Source: Snodgrassella communis
GTDB taxonomy: Bacteria > Pseudomonadota > Gammaproteobacteria > Burkholderiales > Neisseriaceae
Direction: 5' to 3'
DNA length: 64,000 bases
Assembly: GCF_914768045.1 (NCBI RefSeq)
Contig: NZ_CAJZCD010000002.1
Coordinates: 1 to 64,000, forward strand
This document shows positions 1-9,052 of the stretch, one piece after another. A program made the position numbers and the translations under genes. Every line of letters starts with the position of its first letter. Positions within the stretch are counted from its first letter, which is position 1. Below the pieces are notes generated by a model that was given only the letters and a program-made list of their open reading frames with translations, searched no databases and had not been told where the DNA came from.

Positions 1-176
1 ACCATAAGCGCAAATAACCAGATCAGTACCGGAACGGGTAAACTGAGCATCAGCCAGATTAGCACCTTTAAAGACAACATCATTGAAATGACTTTGGTAA
101 CTAGTATTTCCCTGGTCATAAATGACATCCTGCCCGTGTCCTGCTTCAAATTCATAGCGGTCTTTGTGCCAGTCAC
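1..176. repeat. Direct repeat within the RTX gene, copy A (third HCBP module)
   Basis: Positions 1-176 are nearly identical to 550-725; the few differences I can see are single bases. The offset is 549 bases (183 codons), so the frame is kept. This is a recent in-frame duplication of an HCBP module. Confidence 0.9.
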
Positions 177-1230
177 CACCTTTGAGAGTATCGTTACCGG
201 TACCGCCATTTAAGATATCGTATCCGTCTCCTCCATTTAAGGTATCGTTACCAGCCCCCCCATTAAGGATATCGTTACCGTTGCCGCCATTGAGAATATC
301 ATCGCCGTCATCGCCATTGAGAATGTCATCACCATCGCCACCTGATAAGGTGTCATTACCGGTACCACCATTCAGAATGTCTTTACCATACCAGCCGACG
401 ATAACGTTATCATCATCGTCCCCAGTGATAGTAAATGTATAGTTGTTCTTTATTTCATTAATACTAATGGTTTGATCATCAAAGACAAGATTAAATGCCC
501 TGCGATAAGAATTGTTGAAATAATCAGGCAGGGTAAGAGAATCATCTTCACCATAAGCGCGAATAACCAGATCAGTACCGGAACGGGCGAATTGAGCATC
601 AGCCAGATTAGCACCTTTAAAGACGACATCATTGAAATGACTTTGGTAACTAGTATTTCCCTGGTCATAAATGACATCCTGCCCGTGTCCTGCTTCAAAT
701 TCATAGCGGTCTTTGTGCCAGTCACTGCCTTTAAGGATATCATTACCGCTGTCACGATTAAGTGTACTGTAACTGGCCATATCATTGAGGCTATCATTAC
801 TATTATCGCTATACTGCCTGTCGTCACTTGTTTTTTTGTTGATGTTATTGTTGCTATCTGAATCTGTGCGCTCATCGTTTTTGCTGGTATTGTTCAAGGT
901 TGTTGTTGTATCGGCAATATCTTCTGAGCTTAAGGTTTTATCATCAAAGATAAATGTAACAGTACAAATATTGGTTTTGTCGGGATTTAGAAAATCTGTC
1001 AGGGTTACCGAGTCCTGATTATTAAATGCCTGAATTACTAGATTATTACCTGCATGTAAGAAAATAGCATTATCTGCTTGGGCTTTTTCGAATACAATTT
1101 CGATGTTTTGGTTGTTCTTATTGTTGCTGGTTTTACTATTGATAATATCTTCACCATGTCCTGCCTGAAATACATAACGATATGGTTTTTCATTACTCCT
1201 ATTTGGAATATTGTTATCTGTTTGTATCAT
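1..1230 (-). CDS. RTX/HCBP-type calcium-binding secreted protein, C-terminus beyond window edge
   Basis: The frame is open from an ATG at 1230 to the left edge, giving at least 410 residues. An AAAGGA ribosome site lies 7 bases before the ATG. I see three copies of a haemolysin-type calcium-binding-related (HCBP) module, each with an EAGHGQD-like opening, an NLVI/DLVI strand and an FDD-T end: residues about 7-115, 163-265 and from 352 onward. Between the second and third copies, at residues about 270-352, lie roughly eight RTX nonapeptides of the GGxGxDxLxG type. RTX proteins leave the cell by type I secretion and fold on binding external calcium; there is no N-terminal signal peptide, as expected. 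The protein recalls FrpA/FrpC of Neisseria, but the C-terminal export signal and any effector domain are outside the window, so function (toxin, adhesin or enzyme) cannot be stated. No secretion genes are visible nearby. Confidence 0.85.
   Translation of the reverse strand, partial: MIQTDNNIPNRSNEKPYRYVFQAGHGEDIINSKTSNNKNNQNIEIVFEKAQADNAIFLHAGNNLVIQAFNNQDSVTLTDFLNPDKTNICTVTFIFDDKTLSSEDIADTTTTLNNTSKNDERTDSDSNNNINKKTSDDRQYSDNSNDSLNDMASYSTLNRDSGNDILKGSDWHKDRYEFEAGHGQDVIYDQGNTSYQSHFNDVVFKGANLADAQFARSGTDLVIRAYGEDDSLTLPDYFNNSYRRAFNLVFDDQTISINEIKNNYTFTITGDDDDNVIVGWYGKDILNGGTGNDTLSGGDGDDILNGDDGDDILNGGNGNDILNGGAGNDTLNGGDGYDILNGGTGNDTLKGGDWHKDRYEFEAGHGQDVIYDQGNTSYQSHFNDVVFKGANLADAQFTRSGTDLVICAYG
550..725. 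repeat. Direct repeat within the RTX gene, copy B (second HCBP module)
   Basis: Partner of the repeat at 1-176, in the same orientation and frame. The RTX nonapeptide array lies between the two copies. The true length of the repeat may be greater because copy A is cut by the window edge. Confidence 0.9.
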
Positions 1231-2261
1231 TATTAAGTCCTTTGAGTAGATTAAAATAAGATTTTTTAAATGAATAAATTTGTTTTGGTTATTATTAAAA
1301 GGTTGATTTAATCAGATTTATATTTTTATCATAATTAATATATGCTTAAAATTAAAGTAATATTGAATGTATTCTGTTGTTTAAATCTAAGATAATATTT
1401 TGATTTAAATGATTATTTTGGTTTAATTTTAAGTATGCTTTTGGAATGTTGTTTTGGATAAAATTTTCCTTTCATTGGGGGTATAATAAGGTGTAGTTGA
1501 GTAAGAAAGTTGATAATTTTTTCTTAATCATTAAGAGCTAATTTGGTTAGTTTTGCTAATTCAAATATGCTGAATACACGAATATATACTGGGTTTAAGC
1601 TGCAATTCTCTATTTGCTTGGTAAAATAAACTCAAAATAAATTTTTGGTAATGGTGTAATTGGGGCTTTAAGTGTTTAAGTTTAGTTAAAAATATTCTGT
1701 TTAGTAATAAATACTAAATCAGGATAGGTTGCTGTAGTTACTATTAATTTAATCAGTGTTTTATTTAACTGATTATCGGTGTTTAAAATTCTCTGCATTT
1801 GCACCGGTTTGTTGGATGCATGCTTGATTTATTAATATATTACGCTATGATTTTTAAAAATACAATTATGTAAGTATATAATTATTTTATACTATGGTTT
1901 GAATTATATCAATCAATTTTTGAAATTGGATGATTGCCAGTTTCTTTTATTTTTGTAATTTATTGTTTTTTAATTTTATTTAAATATTAAATTGTATTTT
2001 TGTTTTTAATGGATTTTGGTATTTAATTAGTTGTTATTTCTTTTGTATTTTACAAGCTGATTTTGAATGCAGATAACAGGTTCTGCTGATATAGGGGTTT
2101 TATATTCAAGAAATGAGGTAGAGCTGTTTAGGTTTCGTCTATGGTAATTTTATCTGATGCTAATTTAAAAAAAATACTGGTATCTATTTGTTGATAAGTA
2201 GATTATTTTTAGCTCTGTTTTTAAGTATTATATTTATTCGATGAGTTGAGTATATGGTGGC
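1231..2261. other. AT-rich intergenic region, about 1 kb, no gene recognised
   Basis: This stretch lies between the RTX gene start and the 3' end of hemG. It is very AT-rich and broken by stops in all frames; I see no coding remnant, tRNA or strong terminator. It must hold the RTX promoter, and its length leaves room for regulatory sites or a small RNA, but I cannot point to one. Confidence 0.6.
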
Positions 2262-2792
2262 TTAGGTGTTTAATTTCTGCACTTGTTCACCAAATTCGCG
2301 TACCTTTTGCCAGTTGGTGTATTCAATATGTGCATTCAGATTGGTTTCGCCTTTGTTTAGTTTCATTACTAAACGCATCATGTAGCGGTCGAGCAGGTTA
2401 TATTTTGCGTAATGCAATTCTCCGGCAAAGATGCCGATAATTTGTGGCTGCCACGGGCTTTTGGCAAAGAATTTGCGGGTGTAGGTATGGGTTTGCGGGG
2501 TGCTGCGGTGAGGTTTGTTGGCCAGTATGCTGACGCTGAAAAAGGCACTTGGGGTGTTGCTGAGGATGTGTTGATGGCGTTCTATCCAGGGTGCCAGTGC
2601 GGCAGCATAGTGGCCGTAGCGTATGGATGCGCCGATGATGATTTTATCGTATTCACCCTGCTGGATAACTGGTGCGTCTGCCAGATTAACCATGTGAACT
2701 GTGTTACCGGCAGCAGTCCATTGTGCTTCCAGTGTCTGGGCAATTTTATGGGTGTAGCCAAAACGGCTGCTGTATACAAGCAGATAATTCAT
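2262..2792 (-). CDS. hemG: Menaquinone-dependent protoporphyrinogen oxidase (flavodoxin-like)
   Basis: This 176-residue protein has a flavodoxin fold: an FMN phosphate loop at residues 7-17 (YSSRFGYTHKI) and the second flavin loop around GASIRYGHY at residues 54-62. Its length and the long insert with PHRSTPQTHTYTRKF before the last strand match E. coli HemG (181 residues), which oxidises protoporphyrinogen IX to protoporphyrin IX at the inner face of the membrane and passes electrons to quinones. That is the penultimate step of heme synthesis. It is divergent from proS. A generic flavodoxin is the alternative, but the HemG-specific insert makes that less likely. Confidence 0.8.
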   Translation of the reverse strand: MNYLLVYSSRFGYTHKIAQTLEAQWTAAGNTVHMVNLADAPVIQQGEYDKIIIGASIRYGHYAAALAPWIERHQHILSNTPSAFFSVSILANKPHRSTPQTHTYTRKFFAKSPWQPQIIGIFAGELHYAKYNLLDRYMMRLVMKLNKGETNLNAHIEYTNWQKVREFGEQVQKLNT

Positions 2793-2950
2793 GGCAAGGT
2801 AGTTGTGGTTAAATAATATGAATCATACCACGCTTATTAGGTTTGGCTAGGAGTAATTATTGTGTGCAAATTTTGTTTATTCTGGTATGGGATTTTGGCT
2901 TTTTTACTGGCCGGAGGCTGGTACAATGGCGGCTGTTTTTGGAGATATAT

Positions 2951-4666
2951 ATGAAAGCCAGTCAGTTTTATATTTCAACATTGAAAGAAGCGCCTGCTGA
3001 AGCAGAGTTGGCCAGTCATAAGCTTATGTTGCGTACGGGAATGATTCGTCGTTTGGCCAGCGGATTGTACACTTGGATGCCGATGGGTTTGCGGGTGTTG
3101 CGTAAGGTTGAGCATATTGTTCGGGAAGAGATGAATCGTGCCGGTTCGATTGAGTTGCTGATGCCGGTGGTGCAGCCCGCAGAATTATGGCAGGAAAGTG
3201 GCCGCTGGTCGTTTTATGGTAAGGAATTGTTGCGCATTACTGACCGTCATGAGCGCGATTTCTGTATGGGACCAACCTGTGAAGAGGTGATTACTGATAT
3301 TGTGCGCAGTGAGATTCGCAGTTACAAGCAGTTGCCACTGAATTTTTATCATATTCAGACTAAATTCCGTGATGAGGTGCGGCCGCGCTTTGGGGTGATG
3401 CGTGCGCGTGAATTTGTGATGAAAGATGCGTATTCTTTCCATACGACATTTGAATCGCTGCAACAGTCTTATCAGGATATGTTTGATGCTTATTGCCGTG
3501 TGTTTGATCGACTGGGGCTGGACTACCGTCCGGTGGCCGCGGATACCGGCAGTATCGGTGGCACTGGGTCGCATGAATTTCAGGTTCTGGCTGAAAGCGG
3601 GGAAGATGTTATTGCTTACAGTGATGCTTCTGATTATGCAGCTAATGTTGAGCTAGCTGCTACTTTGCCGCTGGCTGGTGAACGCCAGTATGCCGGGCAG
3701 GATTTAAGTAAGATTCATACGCCGAACGTACGCAGTATTGATGAGCTGGTGGCTTTTTTACAGGTGCCGGTAGAACAAACGCTGAAATCGCTGGTGGTTG
3801 AGGGCGAGGAAGAGGGTACGGTGGTACTGTTGCTGGTACGGGGTGACCATCATTTGAATGAAATTAAGGCTGAGAAGCTGGCAGGGGTGAAAGCACCGTT
3901 AACCATGGCTTCGGAGGCTGCGATTGAGGCTGCTTTTAATGGTGCGCATGGTGGTTCACTTGGTCCTGTGGGGTTTGATGGTAAGATGTATGCTGATTTT
4001 GCTACGGCTAAAGGTGCAGACTGGGTGATTGGGGCTAATGAGGATGATCATCACTATACTGGCTTTAATTTTGGCCGTGATGCTGCTGAGCCGGAATTTG
4101 TTGATTTACGCGAGGTGGTTGCTGGCGATCCTAGTCCATGTGGTACGGGTAGTCTGAAGCTGGCGCGCGGGATTGAGGTTGGCCATGTGTTCCAGTTGCG
4201 CACGAAGTATTCTGAGGCGATGCAGGCTACGGTACTTGATCAGAATGGCAAGAATGTGGTGCTGGAAATGGGCTGTTACGGAATTGGCATTACTCGTGTG
4301 ATTGCTGCGGCAATTGAGCAGAATAATGATGAGCGCGGTATCATCTGGACAGAAGCGATGGCGCCGTTTACGGTGGTGATTGTGCCGATGAATTATAAGA
4401 AATCTGCTGCTGTGAAAGCGGCGGCGGATGATTTGTATGCGCAATTGCAGCAGGCGGGTGTGGATGTGCTGCTGGATGACCGTGATGAGCGCTCTGGTGT
4501 GCTATTGCATGATTCGGAGTTGATTGGTATTCCGCACCGTATTGTTATTGGTGACCGTGGTTTGAAAGCAGGTAAGGTTGAATATCAGGCGCGTAAGGAT
4601 GCTGCGGCAACTGAGCTGGCTATTGATGAGGTGGTGGCTCATGTTTGTGCGTTACTCAAATGCTAA
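2951..4666 (+). CDS. proS: Prolyl-tRNA synthetase (bacterial type with editing insert)
   Basis: ProS charges tRNA-Pro with proline in the cytoplasm. The ATG at 2951 is chosen, giving 571 residues (E. coli has 572), because GGAGA stands just upstream and the family N-terminus [19 protein letters not shown] starts there. A longer in-frame start near 2843 would include a likely -10 element (TACAAT, 2922-2927). Class II signatures are present: motif 2 around [17 protein letters not shown], and motif 3 near [13 protein letters not shown]. The central insert, about residues 225-410, is the editing domain that removes mischarged alanine. The C-terminal anticodon-binding domain contains [11 protein letters not shown]. 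The gene ends just before a strong terminator. Confidence 0.97.
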   Translation: MKASQFYISTLKEAPAEAELASHKLMLRTGMIRRLASGLYTWMPMGLRVLRKVEHIVREEMNRAGSIELLMPVVQPAELWQESGRWSFYGKELLRITDRHERDFCMGPTCEEVITDIVRSEIRSYKQLPLNFYHIQTKFRDEVRPRFGVMRAREFVMKDAYSFHTTFESLQQSYQDMFDAYCRVFDRLGLDYRPVAADTGSIGGTGSHEFQVLAESGEDVIAYSDASDYAANVELAATLPLAGERQYAGQDLSKIHTPNVRSIDELVAFLQVPVEQTLKSLVVEGEEEGTVVLLLVRGDHHLNEIKAEKLAGVKAPLTMASEAAIEAAFNGAHGGSLGPVGFDGKMYADFATAKGADWVIGANEDDHHYTGFNFGRDAAEPEFVDLREVVAGDPSPCGTGSLKLARGIEVGHVFQLRTKYSEAMQATVLDQNGKNVVLEMGCYGIGITRVIAAAIEQNNDERGIIWTEAMAPFTVVIVPMNYKKSAAVKAAADDLYAQLQQAGVDVLLDDRDERSGVLLHDSELIGIPHRIVIGDRGLKAGKVEYQARKDAAATELAIDEVVAHVCALLKC

Positions 4667-4683
4667 CAGGTAGGTAGTTGTGC

Positions 4684-4713
4684 AAAACCAGACTTTTAAG
4701 GTCTGGTTTTTTT
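4684..4713 (+). terminator. Rho-independent terminator after proS
   Basis: A perfect 10-bp stem (AAAACCAGAC / GTCTGGTTTT) with a 7-base loop is followed by a run of T. It lies 18 bases after the proS stop. The A-run on the 5' side may let it also act on the opposite strand. Confidence 0.9.
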
Positions 4714-4740
4714 GTGGGCGGTTTGGTTTATTTGATATTT

Positions 4741-5853
4741 TTAATCTGGTTGATTACCGGTAAATGGGGTGCTGCCTGTTTGGTGATTGTTATACAGGGT
4801 TTGGCGTATATTGATTAAGGTGCGCATCACTTCTGCTGTAGCTGGCTCCTCTGGCAGGCTGCTGGTTTTGCTGGTTTCTGTAATCTGGCTAAGCAGTGAG
4901 TTGACTTTGTGCAGGTTTTCTGTATATGAAAATTTGCCATGTTTGATATCCAGTAATTCTTGTCGGTTAGGGCGTTTGTTGGTGACGGTGCCATGTGAGA
5001 TGATTTCTAATGCCACTTGGAGCAGGCGGATGGTATGCATCATGTTTTTGGTATCATAATCCTGCCCGCTTTGGCTATTGGTAAGATAACGTTGTTCATT
5101 TCGCTTTTCTACCCATTGCCAGTAGCTTTTGTATTCGCGGCAGTAGGTAGAGTATCCGTTACGGTTGAAACTCAGGTAGGCAATAAAGGGGTCAGTGGGG
5201 CTGATTGATGATAAGCAAATATCATTGGCATTTTCATGCTGCATGATGCCACGATATCCTTTGTTGCCGTTTTCGTCATAGTACAGAGCATATAAGTCGG
5301 TTGCATGAGGAATGTTGACTAGCCCACATTGATGTTGTTGCCATTGGCGCTGTTGCAGCCAGTTGTTTAGTGGGTAGGTATGCTGCTGGTCAATGATATG
5401 GCAGAAATCGAAAACGGTTTTACGTTTGCTATCTACTGGATTATTGATTTTTTTGTTTAGTCCTTTGGCTTTTTTTATTTGTGAGCAGGCATAATTGATA
5501 AAGGTCTGTTGGATTTGCTTGGATAAGAACTGTTTTAGTGAAAATTGCCGCATCAACGGATGCTGATAAAGAATACATTCAGGAGCAGAAGCCAGTACTT
5601 CGATGATATTCGGGTTGTTTTTCAGTAATAATTCTGTAAACCGGCCTATTTCGTAGTAAACAATATCGTTGCTGGCGTTGCTTATTTGTGGAATGTAATG
5701 TAGACCATAGAATTTGTCTTTGGGTAAGTAGAATACGCCTTTGATATCTGTGTCTGAAGTTTCGGTGGCCAGACCGAATGCACGGCTGCCACTGATTACT
5801 TCCAGTAAAATTAGGTTTTGTGCTTTTAAATCAGTGATGTTCATGGCTGGCAT
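4741..5853 (-). CDS. RlaP/COG3541-family nucleotidyltransferase, second gene of a tandem pair
   Basis: A 370-residue protein with a polymerase-beta-type nucleotidyltransferase core: GSR at residues 22-24 and the metal-binding pair D34/D36 in SDTDIKG. This matches the COG3541 family (PF10127, called RlaP), proposed from genome context to act in RNA repair; its substrate is not established. The rest is a long helical region with no second known domain. The start overlaps the end of the upstream paralogue by 23 bases and has no clear ribosome site, so translation is probably coupled; the ATG at 5844 is an alternative start. The RNA ligase or Hen1 partners described for some RlaP loci are not seen here. 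It ends convergently with proS. Confidence 0.75.
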   Translation of the reverse strand: MPAMNITDLKAQNLILLEVISGSRAFGLATETSDTDIKGVFYLPKDKFYGLHYIPQISNASNDIVYYEIGRFTELLLKNNPNIIEVLASAPECILYQHPLMRQFSLKQFLSKQIQQTFINYACSQIKKAKGLNKKINNPVDSKRKTVFDFCHIIDQQHTYPLNNWLQQRQWQQHQCGLVNIPHATDLYALYYDENGNKGYRGIMQHENANDICLSSISPTDPFIAYLSFNRNGYSTYCREYKSYWQWVEKRNEQRYLTNSQSGQDYDTKNMMHTIRLLQVALEIISHGTVTNKRPNRQELLDIKHGKFSYTENLHKVNSLLSQITETSKTSSLPEEPATAEVMRTLINIRQTLYNNHQTGSTPFTGNQPD

Positions 5854-6601
5854 GGTTTTTTAATGTGTTGATAAAAAAAGTATCCAGTTGTGTGGTGGTG
5901 AAATTTAGTTCTGGTAATTGCGGTATTTGTGATTTGATGTGGTTGGTGGTAGTTGTAATGTAATCATGTAGATTACTACTGATTTCGATTATATGGGATT
6001 CGATAACTGTATTTTTAAAATCAATGAGTTCCAGAATCTGTTTGTGTAGATCTGCTGGTAGTAATTGTAATAGAGGGGTGATTGTCATTGGTGCAATCTG
6101 TTTATGCTGTATACACCAGCAGGCACTGAGTAATGGTCTGAGTATATAAAACAGTTGTTTGATTTTAATTTGCCGCCCACTGAGGTTTTTCAGTGCACTG
6201 GAAGCTATGCCCAGATAATGATGGACGTTGCCTCTGGGATTAAAGTAATGGGCACATAGACGCCATAGCTGCTGGGCGAGGTCTGTTTGTTGCTGATAGA
6301 TGATTGGCGATTGTAGCCATTCAAATGGTGTGGCGTTGGATTTGTGGATGAGTTGCAGGGTTTTTTTTAAATCCCAGCCATGAATGTCAAGGTCGCTGGT
6401 AATAGGAAAGGTGAGCTGATTTTTTATGGGTTCTATGGCTAGATATTTTTCCATTGGATGCAGGTATATAAAACGCACATCATAGTCACTGTTGGGAGAG
6501 GCAAACCCCCAAGCACGGCTGCCGGATTCACATGCATAAATAATCTGGATGTTATGCTGTTGCTCTATTTGTTGTAATTGCTGCTGGATTGTAGTTTGCA
6601 T
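5831..6601 (-). CDS. RlaP/COG3541-family nucleotidyltransferase, first gene of a tandem pair
   Basis: A 256-residue protein with the same signatures as the downstream gene: GSRAWGF beginning at residue 27 and D39/D41 in NSDYDVRF, both needed for metal-dependent nucleotidyl transfer. It is shorter than its neighbour, and beyond the catalytic core the two sequences look quite different, so this is an old duplication or two subfamilies side by side rather than a fresh copy. It is translated toward the second gene and overlaps it. About 200 bases separate its start from the nadE terminator, so the pair probably has its own promoter. Function is inferred from family only. Confidence 0.75.
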   Translation of the reverse strand: MQTTIQQQLQQIEQQHNIQIIYACESGSRAWGFASPNSDYDVRFIYLHPMEKYLAIEPIKNQLTFPITSDLDIHGWDLKKTLQLIHKSNATPFEWLQSPIIYQQQTDLAQQLWRLCAHYFNPRGNVHHYLGIASSALKNLSGRQIKIKQLFYILRPLLSACWCIQHKQIAPMTITPLLQLLPADLHKQILELIDFKNTVIESHIIEISSNLHDYITTTTNHIKSQIPQLPELNFTTTQLDTFFINTLKNHASHEHH

Positions 6602-6803
6602 AATGCTATGGTTCTGAGTTGTTTTAGGTAAGTATGAATGAATTAATATTTTTTTACAATTTTGTTTAAGGTATGATTTCTTTGTGTAGATTTATGTCTG
6701 GGTGACGTTAGGGTTATTTGATTTAGATTTGTTTGTTATGACGAGGAAATTAATATGATTTTTGCCTGATTTTTTTGATTTTGGCATAAGGTTTCTGTGT
6801 GGA

Positions 6804-6831
6804 ATAAAAAACCAGATTTTGCAATCTGGTT
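6804..6831 (-). terminator. Rho-independent terminator after nadE
   Basis: On the minus strand a 9-bp stem (AACCAGATT / AATCTGGTT) with a 4-base loop is followed by TTTTTATT. It begins 7 bases past the nadE stop. Confidence 0.9.
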
Positions 6832-6837
6832 GTGGTG

Positions 6838-7629
6838 TCAGTTAAGTAATTCAGGCGGAATTTTGCATACTGGAATGGGGTTGATTTTATGCTGCATGGC
6901 GCGGTGGTAGCGGTCGTAGATGGCATATACTTCGCGTTGGCGGCCGGTGAAGTCGTCGATTTTATGTGTGTCGTAGATGCTCATTGCCCATTCCAGCTCG
7001 GGATAGGTGGCGCCAATCTGTTCTTCGTCGGTTTTGTCTGCATCCCACAGGCCGTCGGTAGGCGGGGCGTCGATGATTTTCTGGTCGATATTCAGTTCTT
7101 TGGCCAAGGCATAAACCTGACTTTTGAGCAGGTCGGCAATCGGGCTGAGATCGACGCCACCGTCGCCGTATTTGGTGAAGAAGCCGACACCGAAGTCTTC
7201 TATTTTATTGCCGGTGCCTACGACAAGCAGGCCATTTTGCTGGGCATAGTAATACAGTGTAATCATGCGTAGCCGGCTACGGGCATTGGCCAGCGCCAGC
7301 TGGGTTTGTTGTTCGTTTTTGTCTGCAACATCTACTGCGATGGTAAATGAGTCAAAGGTGCTGGTAAGGTCTATTGAGTTACTTTGGATGTTGCTAAAGC
7401 GGCTTTTCAGCTGGCGGATATGTTCTTGTGCACGTGCTATTTGGTTCACTTTCTGGTGAATAGGTAGTTCCAGTACCAGTGTAGGCAGACCGGTTTGGGC
7501 GGCTAGGGTGGAGGCGACGGCGGAATCGATACCGCCGGAAACGCCAACGACAAAGCCCTTGCAATTGGAATGGGTGGCGTAATCGCGTAGCCAGTTAACG
7601 ATGTGTTCGATGATGGCTGCTGCTTGCAT
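6838..7629 (-). CDS. nadE: Ammonia-dependent NAD synthetase
   Basis: NadE converts deamido-NAD, ATP and ammonia into NAD in the last step of NAD synthesis. The PP-loop SGGIDSA lies near residue 31, and the later KIEDFGVGFFTKYGDGGVD and PTDGLWDADKTDEEQIG segments are characteristic of the family. There is no glutaminase domain, so this is the short ammonia-dependent form of 263 residues. The ATG at 7629 is preferred: AAAGGA sits 8 bases before it, whereas the in-frame ATG at 7638 overlaps that site. The gene stands alone with its own terminator. Confidence 0.95.
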   Translation of the reverse strand: MQAAAIIEHIVNWLRDYATHSNCKGFVVGVSGGIDSAVASTLAAQTGLPTLVLELPIHQKVNQIARAQEHIRQLKSRFSNIQSNSIDLTSTFDSFTIAVDVADKNEQQTQLALANARSRLRMITLYYYAQQNGLLVVGTGNKIEDFGVGFFTKYGDGGVDLSPIADLLKSQVYALAKELNIDQKIIDAPPTDGLWDADKTDEEQIGATYPELEWAMSIYDTHKIDDFTGRQREVYAIYDRYHRAMQHKINPIPVCKIPPELLN

Positions 7630-7808
7630 GTGATGCATCCTTTGGCTGATTGTATAATGGGGTTAATATACTTCTTTGCAGGTAGACTTGCAAAGTATCT
7701 GCAAGGGGGTTGTACAGGTGGTAGTCTGTTTCTGTGTGGGCAGTAAGTGGTATATTGGGTTAGAATAGGTTGTGTTTATTCATGGCTTGTGATGAGGAAG
7801 TAGTTTGT

Positions 7809-8168
7809 ATGCGGGATAGGGTGCCAGCTGAAATCCGTTTGAGCCAGAACCGGCAGGTGTTAAGGCTGGTGTATGCATCACAGACATATGAGCTTGCCGC
7901 TGAGTATCTGCGGGTGTTTTCTCCCAGCGCTGAGGTGCGCGGGCATGGTGCGGGGCAGGAGGTATTGCAGACAGGTAAGCGTGATGTGACGATTGCTGGT
8001 TTGTCGCAGGTGGGTAATTATGCTTTGCGCATTGCTTTTTCTGATGGGCATGATACTGGTTTATATGACTGGGATTATTTGTATGATCTGGCTATGCGGC
8101 AGGCTGAACACTGGGCGGGTTATGAACAACAGTTACTTCTGGCTGGTGCCAGCCGAGAACCGGGCTAA
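7809..8168 (+). CDS. DUF971 (GBBH-like N-terminal domain) protein
   Basis: A 119-residue single-domain protein. The opening PAEIRLSQNRQVLRLVY, the middle EVRGHG and the end FSDGHDTGLYDWDYLYDLA are typical of DUF971, the domain found at the N-terminus of gamma-butyrobetaine hydroxylases. Some stand-alone members have been linked to iron-sulfur protein maturation; the role here is unknown. The ATG at 7809 is chosen because GAGGAAG lies 8 bases upstream; longer starts at 7782 (ATG) or 7770 (TTG) lack such a site. It is 70 bases before ubiE in the same direction, so co-transcription is likely. Confidence 0.8.
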   Translation: MRDRVPAEIRLSQNRQVLRLVYASQTYELAAEYLRVFSPSAEVRGHGAGQEVLQTGKRDVTIAGLSQVGNYALRIAFSDGHDTGLYDWDYLYDLAMRQAEHWAGYEQQLLLAGASREPG

Positions 8169-8238
8169 TGCTGTATTGATAATGGTACTGGTTGCTGGAT
8201 ATGTTTATTTGGGCAATATTTAATTCTGAAAGTGTGGT

Positions 8239-8976
8239 ATGAGCGATCACAAAACTCATTTTGGTTATCAAACTGTTGATGAAGATGAAAAAGCGGGTCG
8301 TGTTGCCGGGGTGTTTCATTCGGTAGCCAAGAACTATGATGTGATGAATGATGTGATGTCTGGCGGTTTGCATCGGGTCTGGAAGCACTTTACGATTACT
8401 ACAGCACCGTTACGCAAGGGTGACAGGGTGTTGGATATTGCTGGTGGTTCTGGTGATTTGTCACGCGGCTGGGCTAAGCGGGTAGGGCGTTCCGGTGAGG
8501 TGTGGTTAACGGATATTAATTCATCCATGCTGACTGTGGGGCGTGACCGTTTGCTGAACGAGGGGCTGGCGCTGCCTGTGGCGTTGTGTGATGCGGAGAA
8601 ACTGCCGTTTGCGGATAATTATTTTAATCTGGTATCGGTGTCGTTTGGTTTGCGTAATATGACGCATAAGGAGGTGGCACTGGCTGAGATGTATCGGGTG
8701 TTGCAACCCGGTGGTACGTTGCTAGTGCTGGAATTTTCTCATGTGTTTAAGCCGCTCAAGCCAATTTATGATTTGTATTCTTTTAAGATGCTGCCGCTGA
8801 TGGGCAAGCTGATTGCTAAGGATGCAGACAGTTATCAGTATCTGGCGGAATCGATCCGCATGCATCCGGATCAGGAAACGTTAAAACAGATGATGCTGGA
8901 AGTGGGTTTTGACAGTGTTAGTTATCACAATTTAACTGCTGGGGTAGTAGCGTTGCATAAAGGGGTAAAGTTTTAG
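8239..8976 (+). CDS. ubiE: Demethylmenaquinone/2-octaprenyl-6-methoxy-benzoquinol methyltransferase
   Basis: UbiE carries out the C-methylation step in ubiquinone (and, where present, menaquinone) synthesis, using S-adenosylmethionine. The SAM-binding motif DIAGGSGDL is at residues 66-74. Family signatures are clear: [17 protein letters not shown] at residues 33-49, SFGLRNM in the middle, and a C-terminus of [14 protein letters not shown]. At 245 residues it has normal length. It follows the DUF971 gene and is closed by the hairpin at 8997. Confidence 0.96.
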   Translation: MSDHKTHFGYQTVDEDEKAGRVAGVFHSVAKNYDVMNDVMSGGLHRVWKHFTITTAPLRKGDRVLDIAGGSGDLSRGWAKRVGRSGEVWLTDINSSMLTVGRDRLLNEGLALPVALCDAEKLPFADNYFNLVSVSFGLRNMTHKEVALAEMYRVLQPGGTLLVLEFSHVFKPLKPIYDLYSFKMLPLMGKLIAKDADSYQYLAESIRMHPDQETLKQMMLEVGFDSVSYHNLTAGVVALHKGVKF

Positions 8977-8996
8977 TTTGCTGGTTGACACTGTGT

Positions 8997-9029
8997 TCAG
9001 GCTGCCATATGGTGGCCTGATTTGTTTTG
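8997..9029 (+). terminator. Terminator after ubiE
   Basis: A 10-bp stem with two G-T pairs (TCAGGCTGCC / GGTGGCCTGA) closes an ATAT loop and is followed by TTTGTTTT. It lies 20 bases after the ubiE stop and before pepD. Confidence 0.8.
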
Positions 9030-9052
9030 ACTTGTGATTGAGTATCAGGAAT

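Noticed and set aside
164-1018. Several plus- and minus-strand frames in other phases over the RTX gene.
   Set aside because: They are shadows of the repetitive RTX/HCBP coding sequence; the real frame starts at 1230 and runs off the left edge.
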